Part shown: piece by piece, positions 59,064 to 64,000 of the stretch
Layout of the letters: every line of letters begins with the position of its first letter
How positions within the stretch are numbered: the first letter of the stretch is position 1
Origin: Bacteroides caecigallinarum
Lineage (GTDB): Bacteria; Bacteroidota; Bacteroidia; Bacteroidales; Bacteroidaceae
Length of the DNA stretch: 64,000 bases
NCBI RefSeq assembly: GCF_016902295.1
Contig: NZ_JACJLQ010000013.1
Location: 1 to 64,000 of the forward strand
Reading direction: 5' to 3'
Made by a program: the position numbers and the translations under genes
The notes under the pieces: model-generated
What the model saw: the letters and a program-made list of their open reading frames with translations, nothing else
Told to the model about the DNA's origin: nothing
The model's database searches: none

Positions 59064-62000
59064 TTAATTTGGGATGCTTTTCATTATCGCATCTAAAATC
59101 AGGACATTTCCGGATATGCTGGATAATTCTTTTAATGCAGTCACTGCTTCCGGCGCGATTGTGTTTCCATGCCGGGAAACAATCCACTCCTTTATTTTCG
59201 GAAACACCGTGTCTTCCGTGAGATCCCATTCGGGGACGAGACACCGTGTGAGGGTATCGAACACGAAATCACGGATACCGTTTTTAACCAGCTTTTCGCA
59301 AAACCGCTTCATATTTACCTTTTCATAGCCGAGAAGCACGCATCCGGAATATACGGACAGCAGATCTGAAAACCTGACGGAACCGTATTCGCTGCACTTT
59401 TCCGCTGCCTCTGTCAAAAGCGGGAGCAGGTTGGTTTTCAGATAACGCACGCTTCTGCCCATAGAATAACCGGCATGGAGGGCATTGACTGAATAGGTAA
59501 GGAATGATTCGCAGGATTGAGCCAGTGAAGTGGCGCTATCCGGTTGGTCGTCCGAGGGCTTGCCCGCAGGATGGTTTCTTGCCATCAGCCTTACACGGTC
59601 TCTTTCCACGAGTGCGGCCTGCATATTTTCAGCCATGATGTCACGGTAGTGCTGCCATGTGTCTCTCCTGTCACGGCTGCCTGCGAATGTGATTTCCATA
59701 TAGCCGCCGGATGCAGATGACGCTATTTCCAATTCTCCGCTGCATACAGTCATGTCGGATGTCCTGTCCCACATGATGCCATCCACTATGATTTCACTGC
59801 CGTATATTCCGGTTGGTGCGGGAATGGCTGATACCGGCTCCTTGTTTTCTTTTACCTGTAAATAAATGGCCGAAATATTATAGGCATTCTCTTCGTTCCG
59901 GACAGCAGTCACTCCGGCATCGTCCCACACGAGGAAACTCCGTCTGTCGTATTGTATGGTCCTGCCTCTGTCATCCTGCATAGTCTTATGGGTGATCACA
60001 ATTCTCTCCTTGCCAAAAATCTGCACCATAACCGTGTAGGATAAAGGCATGGACATCTGCCGGCCGTTTATTTTCAACCGGCCCTCTGTAATTTCTACTC
60101 CGTCTGTGGCTTGTGTCTCGGAGGCTTCTGCAGGTCCTGTTTTGACGCTTCTTGTCGGTTGCGGCTTTGCAACAGGAGAAATGGTTGGCTGAGATTCAAC
60201 GAACGGAGGTGCAAACATCAGGGTCACGTCTTCCGACAAGGGAGGCAGCTCGTATTCCCTGTCCGGGTAAGGCTTCGGATAGTTGAGCCAGTATCCCAGT
60301 TTCTTCGCTCGGCTTGACGTGCGCAGGAAATTCCAGAAATCTTCCGCCCGGTACAATGCATCTCCTTTATTAAGGGTATTCACGATGACAGTTCCGTCAG
60401 GCATCGCATGGATGGATTTGAAGGATTCGTTGCCCAACACGCCGGGACGGAGGCGTAGCACTTCGTCCGTCTTCCGGTTCCAGAGACGGGCATAGTCGGT
60501 TCGGTTGCCGTTCGATTGGCTCTCCACCAGCACCCACTCCTTGTAGAACACACGCAAACGGAAAGAGCCGTCCCCTATGCGGAGCGGGGCGATGCGGCAA
60601 TTCTGTGTCGCCATGTCCAGGTCGAGCAGACCCGGTTCTATCCATATCCCGCTGCAGCTTCTTGCCGTGTAGCTTCCCAACAGAAGGAGGCGGGATGTGT
60701 CCGGCACAGGAATACAGCCTTCATCGAATCTGTCATGTCCGGACATTTTGAACGGCATTCCGTAATATTTCCCGTTGCCGTCATAACGGATAACCGGAGA
60801 ATTGCAAAACTCTCCCGGAATGATATACAGCGTTCCTTTGCCGTCTGTACCGAAACTGGGGGCATACATCAGGTTATCAGGCAGTATGAGCCGGCTTACA
60901 TGTTTCACACCCCGTGGTGTCATGGTGTGTATGATGGCGCTATGGACATCGCCCAGACACAGATAACGCCCGCACCACCGGAACTCATACTTTTCGTCAA
61001 CGGCCATATTGCACATGCGCGGCCATTTTTCCGCCTCCAACGGATTCTTGCCTCCTATGACCATTTCTCCCAAAGAGATCGGGTACAATGCCGCATAGAA
61101 ATCCAGTTCTTCCGAGTATATGAAATGGTGGATTTTTTTCGTCTTCATCTTCACCGGCTGAAGCGGTGTGACACGTAGATCCGCAACGAATGTACCCTGC
61201 CATTTCTCAACATCCGCCTGTCGCCATTCCCCATAAGCGAAATAACCCGCAAAACCTCTTGTGATATATCTGTTCCCGTCATCAGGCCATGCCATCCTTT
61301 CACGGGGCATCTGCCTTCGCAGTTTTATGGTTCTTGCCTTCATGCCGAAGTCATAGCGGGATTGTTTCAGCAGTTTGCAATACTGCCCGTACTTGCGGCA
61401 TTTCTCCTCAAAAGCCTGCATTTCCGCCTGCGGAACCAATGCCAACAGGTAAATGTCATCTCCGTTCAGGTCATATAATGCGTACCCGTATGAGGAAAGT
61501 TCCTGTCCCAGGGCTGTAATGCCCATTTCGTGCGAGAAGCAGGAATACTGCATCACGACTTCGTCGAAACGGCCCTCTTTCAATACCGGTATCTCTTCTC
61601 CCCATTTTTTCCTTATCTCGTTGAGTGTGTCGCCAACATCCCCCTCGTCCTTGCGTATGTCGAGGGCCTGATCCCGTACCTCCTCCATGCAGTCATGCTC
61701 GTATGCCTCCATCATCTCCCTTATCCATTCCTTCACGGCTTTGCCGGATATTCCTTTAGAAGCGGAAACACCGGCCGGGACTTTTGAAAAACGGATACCT
61801 ACCCCCGAAAGTTTGTGCATCAGTATGACAAGCTGTCTGGGAGTGTAGTGTTCATCTTTTATCAGGTATTCGTTATCACGCAGGAGATAGCCGTCCTTTT
61901 CATTCCAATGCCCGTGAACGTAGTTGTCCCCGTTGCGTACATGGATGTGGTAGCTCGTGAACCTCGTGTAGTCGCCGTATAAAGCCTGAGGGCCGAACAG

Positions 62001-63215
62001 TTCGACACTCAGCGTGAACCACGCTTTCCTTTCCGTTTCGTTCCCCGACAGGAGGACCGTTTCCCCGTTGGAAGTGAAACGGAACGATACGGACCACTCG
62101 AAAGTGTCTGGGTACGGGATGCCTGCCTCTGCAAGCCATTTCGCCGCTTCAAGGTCTGGGATGATTTTCCGGTAGTAGTTAGCAAGCTCGTCTGTCAGCC
62201 CGTGCAGGTGTTCCCGCTCCGGCAGCAGAAGCAGGATGCGGTACAATATGCCAAGTTCTCCCGGTCCCTGCTCCATGAGGGTACGGGCAAGTCCCGACAG
62301 GCAGGCAACCGCACATTCGTCCGGGGACTGGGCGAGCAGGGCCACGCAGTACCAGAACCGGATGACATCATAGTTGTAGATTCCGGTTATGCGGTAATCC
62401 TCCTTTTCCTGCGGTGTGGAGGGTATGCAGGAATACCCCCGGATGACATCGGCCACGATACGGACAAGGGAGCTGTCCTCCGCATAAGGTTTCATCCGCT
62501 CCGTCTCTTTCCTGTTCGTGGGAGCATGGATGTATGAATCGAGGGCGGAGTTCAGCCGCTCTATCTTTCCGGACAATGCCGGGTCGCACCCGGGCGGCAC
62601 AGGTATGTGGAGTGTGTTACGGTCGTTGACTGCATGGAAGGGTATGACCTCCTGCTGCGGGTTTTCATACATGGCGAGAGTCATGTCCAGGTACCAGTTC
62701 CAATACTCCCTACGTTTTTCCACGTCACCTTTCCAGTTATCGGAAAAGGGACTTCCACCGGAGCAGACCAGCGACACTATGAAATCGATGTCCATGCTCT
62801 CAGGGTCAAAACTGTCATCATCCTCTCCTTCGTAATCTTCCGGGTTCAGCATGGAGGCCGCATCACCGCAGACAAAATACCCGAGGCTGGCGATGGCCCA
62901 GCTCACGGTTGTGGTCGCCTCGTCAGGATTGTTCTGCACATGAAGCCACAGTTCGCCCGACTCCTTCTCGATGTCTTCCACCGAGTCCGGCTTTCTGTAA
63001 AGATGCTCGTTTATGCGGGAAAGCAGATGTACATTGTCCATAATCTGTCGCCCCGTGACAGAACAGGCTTTCTTGCAGCATTCGCACATGATTTTCTGCA
63101 CGGTGAGTACATCGCCGACCTGTTTCATCAGTTCGATACGGCAGGACAGCGGCAGGTGCCCCGTGTCACTTTGGGCGATAATGCCTTTCAGTTTCTCTAT
63201 GGTTTCTTTTATCAT
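59064..63215 (-). CDS. Very large multi-domain protein of unknown function
   Basis: A 1383-residue cytoplasmic-looking protein with no signal peptide. The first 180 residues are helical with a stretch (EATTTVSWAIASLGYFVCGDAASML) like immunity-type domains; the middle (about 560-960) has repeated strand patterns like a beta-propeller (YIIPGEFCNSPVIRYDGNGK, LLLLGSYTARSCSGIWIEPG); the last 300 residues are helical. It overlaps the upstream gene by 4 nt (ATGA). Candidates are a poly-immunity or anti-toxin protein; this is a guess. Not part of the palindromic-leader set. Confidence 0.55.
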   Translation of the reverse strand: MIKETIEKLKGIIAQSDTGHLPLSCRIELMKQVGDVLTVQKIMCECCKKACSVTGRQIMDNVHLLSRINEHLYRKPDSVEDIEKESGELWLHVQNNPDEATTTVSWAIASLGYFVCGDAASMLNPEDYEGEDDDSFDPESMDIDFIVSLVCSGGSPFSDNWKGDVEKRREYWNWYLDMTLAMYENPQQEVIPFHAVNDRNTLHIPVPPGCDPALSGKIERLNSALDSYIHAPTNRKETERMKPYAEDSSLVRIVADVIRGYSCIPSTPQEKEDYRITGIYNYDVIRFWYCVALLAQSPDECAVACLSGLARTLMEQGPGELGILYRILLLLPEREHLHGLTDELANYYRKIIPDLEAAKWLAEAGIPYPDTFEWSVSFRFTSNGETVLLSGNETERKAWFTLSVELFGPQALYGDYTRFTSYHIHVRNGDNYVHGHWNEKDGYLLRDNEYLIKDEHYTPRQLVILMHKLSGVGIRFSKVPAGVSASKGISGKAVKEWIREMMEAYEHDCMEEVRDQALDIRKDEGDVGDTLNEIRKKWGEEIPVLKEGRFDEVVMQYSCFSHEMGITALGQELSSYGYALYDLNGDDIYLLALVPQAEMQAFEEKCRKYGQYCKLLKQSRYDFGMKARTIKLRRQMPRERMAWPDDGNRYITRGFAGYFAYGEWRQADVEKWQGTFVADLRVTPLQPVKMKTKKIHHFIYSEELDFYAALYPISLGEMVIGGKNPLEAEKWPRMCNMAVDEKYEFRWCGRYLCLGDVHSAIIHTMTPRGVKHVSRLILPDNLMYAPSFGTDGKGTLYIIPGEFCNSPVIRYDGNGKYYGMPFKMSGHDRFDEGCIPVPDTSRLLLLGSYTARSCSGIWIEPGLLDLDMATQNCRIAPLRIGDGSFRLRVFYKEWVLVESQSNGNRTDYARLWNRKTDEVLRLRPGVLGNESFKSIHAMPDGTVIVNTLNKGDALYRAEDFWNFLRTSSRAKKLGYWLNYPKPYPDREYELPPLSEDVTLMFAPPFVESQPTISPVAKPQPTRSVKTGPAEASETQATDGVEITEGRLKINGRQMSMPLSYTVMVQIFGKERIVITHKTMQDDRGRTIQYDRRSFLVWDDAGVTAVRNEENAYNISAIYLQVKENKEPVSAIPAPTGIYGSEIIVDGIMWDRTSDMTVCSGELEIASSASGGYMEITFAGSRDRRDTWQHYRDIMAENMQAALVERDRVRLMARNHPAGKPSDDQPDSATSLAQSCESFLTYSVNALHAGYSMGRSVRYLKTNLLPLLTEAAEKCSEYGSVRFSDLLSVYSGCVLLGYEKVNMKRFCEKLVKNGIRDFVFDTLTRCLVPEWDLTEDTVFPKIKEWIVSRHGNTIAPEAVTALKELSSISGNVLILDAIMKSIPN

Positions 63216-64000
63216 TTTCTCTGTATTCTCTCTTTTTTTATGTTAATGAAAACTTGTCGATACATCTCTTTCAGTTCCTCCGGAGCTGCGTCCACCACTT
63301 TCTGACCACCCTTGGCGCTGTTTTTGCCCCATATTACATAGCAAACTGTTTCCCATGCGTATTGCAGCACTTCTTCCGGGCTGGCTTCTGTTTCCTGACT
63401 GGGGGTATCATCCTCGTCATCATCCTCGTCGGAGGAAAAACCGCTTGGGACGATTTCAGACAGACGGGATTTTGTCTCCAGCAGAGCACCCAGGCTTTCG
63501 GCGTTTGCCATCCATGCGGCATAGTCCTTGGAATATTTCATGTCCTGCATGGACAGCACCCCCCGGACAAAAACGGGGACTGTATCGGCGGTAAAGCCGA
63601 ACTGTTTCACATACTCCCGGAGGAATTTTTCCTGTAAGCGGGAGTGCTCATCATCGCAGAGGTCAAGATAATCCCACACCAACTGCCGCCACTCTTGCCC
63701 CAGCATTCCCAAGGCAAACACGGCAAAACTGCCGGGAAGGGCACACAGCTCATCGCTGAGATTGGTGTATTGTTCATATTGCCGCATGGCAAGCCGGGCG
63801 TACCGTTCCATCAAGTGGTGGAGGCTGGGGTATTGCACGGCACAGGCAAAAAGTTGGTTTACTCCCTTTTGGGGCAGTCCTGTAATGGGCAGATACTTCT
63901 TTTCCGGTCCTTTGAACTCCACAGCATAGCTGCGGGGAAAATCATCCTGCTCCAGAAGCTCACACAGGTAGTTCAGCACTTCATGACAGCATTCCTCCGT
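63212..64000 (-). CDS. Helical protein upstream of the giant gene (cut by window edge)
   Basis: At least 263 codons are open to the right edge, so the start is not visible; an internal GTG at 63979 is not needed. The text SFAVFALGMLGQEWRQLVW, with DDEHSRLQEKFLREYV, resembles what I recall of DUF6138 proteins, but I hold this loosely. The tail has an acidic run (SSDEDDDEDD). Coupled by a 4-nt overlap to the 1383-residue gene downstream, so the two probably act together. Confidence 0.6.
   Translation of the reverse strand, partial: TEECCHEVLNYLCELLEQDDFPRSYAVEFKGPEKKYLPITGLPQKGVNQLFACAVQYPSLHHLMERYARLAMRQYEQYTNLSDELCALPGSFAVFALGMLGQEWRQLVWDYLDLCDDEHSRLQEKFLREYVKQFGFTADTVPVFVRGVLSMQDMKYSKDYAAWMANAESLGALLETKSRLSEIVPSGFSSDEDDDEDDTPSQETEASPEEVLQYAWETVCYVIWGKNSAKGGQKVVDAAPEELKEMYRQVFINIKKERIQRK

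Noticed and set aside
1-64000. tRNA, rRNA and CRISPR loci
   Set aside because: No cloverleaf, rRNA core sequence or regular repeat-spacer array was found by eye.

Overview
The window looks like part of a large conjugative or mobilizable element (plasmid or ICE) from a Bacteroidales host. Evidence seen directly: promoters of the Bacteroidota -33/-7 type (TTG, 17-23 nt, TAnnTTTG), A/T-rich sequence just before start codons instead of strong Shine-Dalgarno sites, a MobV relaxase with Bacteroides-like relatives, ArdC-type proteins, and many small accessory genes. No rRNA, tRNA, CRISPR array or transposase was recognised, and no complete type IV secretion ATPase set lies inside the window.

Layout. 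0-0.44 kb: the start of a minus-strand gene leaving the window and five copies of a GGGACAAA(A) repeat (possible iterons). 0.44-5.5 kb: small plus-strand genes, including a single-stranded DNA-binding protein (SSB). 5.6-9.2 kb (minus): DUF2867-like protein, YolD-like protein, Y-family polymerase (UmuC-like), a 33-residue membrane peptide, and a ParA pair bordered by A/T-rich repeats. 9.5-13.4 kb (minus): cargo with a Vat-like acetyltransferase, a MATE exporter, a YdeI-like protein, a cysteine-rich protein and a serine-recombinase-like protein that has lost its catalytic serine. 13.6-20.1 kb (plus): a translationally coupled four-gene unit with a lipoprotein, a helix-turn-helix protein, an oriT-like region, the MobV relaxase and an OmpA-like protein. 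20.2-22.7 kb (minus): a compact operon of winged-helix regulator, AbiEii-like nucleotidyltransferase and metallophosphoesterase. 23.1-26.1 kb (plus): small genes. 26.1-41.7 kb (minus): one long transfer/establishment operon (DUF4099 protein, primase-like protein, two secreted paralogues, M23 and glucosaminidase enzymes, ArdC-like proteins, SSB-like protein). 41.9-44.7 kb: M23 peptidase, membrane-anchored phosphoribosyltransferase, DUF4143 ATPase. 45.1-58.9 kb (plus): small genes, a 1657-residue methylase-helicase, a second SSB, ParB. 59.1-64.0 kb (minus): a 1383-residue protein of unknown role and a gene cut by the window edge.

The most striking signal is not a protein. Thirteen intergenic leaders (before the genes at 0.78, 2.91, 3.65, 4.91, 23.10, 24.16, 25.25, 45.13, 46.44, 53.16, 54.39, 55.59 and 57.78 kb) share one architecture: a long imperfect palindrome whose left arm carries a minus-strand promoter (TTG...TAC(C/T)TTTGC), an apical hairpin, a right arm that pairs with the left arm but is mismatched at the -7 box, then a short TCCC-hairpin-GGGA element and an A-rich stretch just before the ATG. 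All thirteen face the same way. The organisation is what one expects of single-stranded-DNA promoters such as Frpo of the F plasmid, which switch on leading-region genes (ssb, anti-restriction, partition and similar) as the transferred strand enters the recipient. I infer that this element carries a Bacteroidota version of that system; the palindromes are visible, the function is inference.

Other notable points: an A9 slippery run that joins two reading frames of a transfer gene; the same operator-like repeat (AAATCATATTCTGA) at 13.4 and 41.8 kb, suggesting a transfer regulon; and the nucleotidyltransferase/phosphoesterase operon as a candidate defence or addiction unit.
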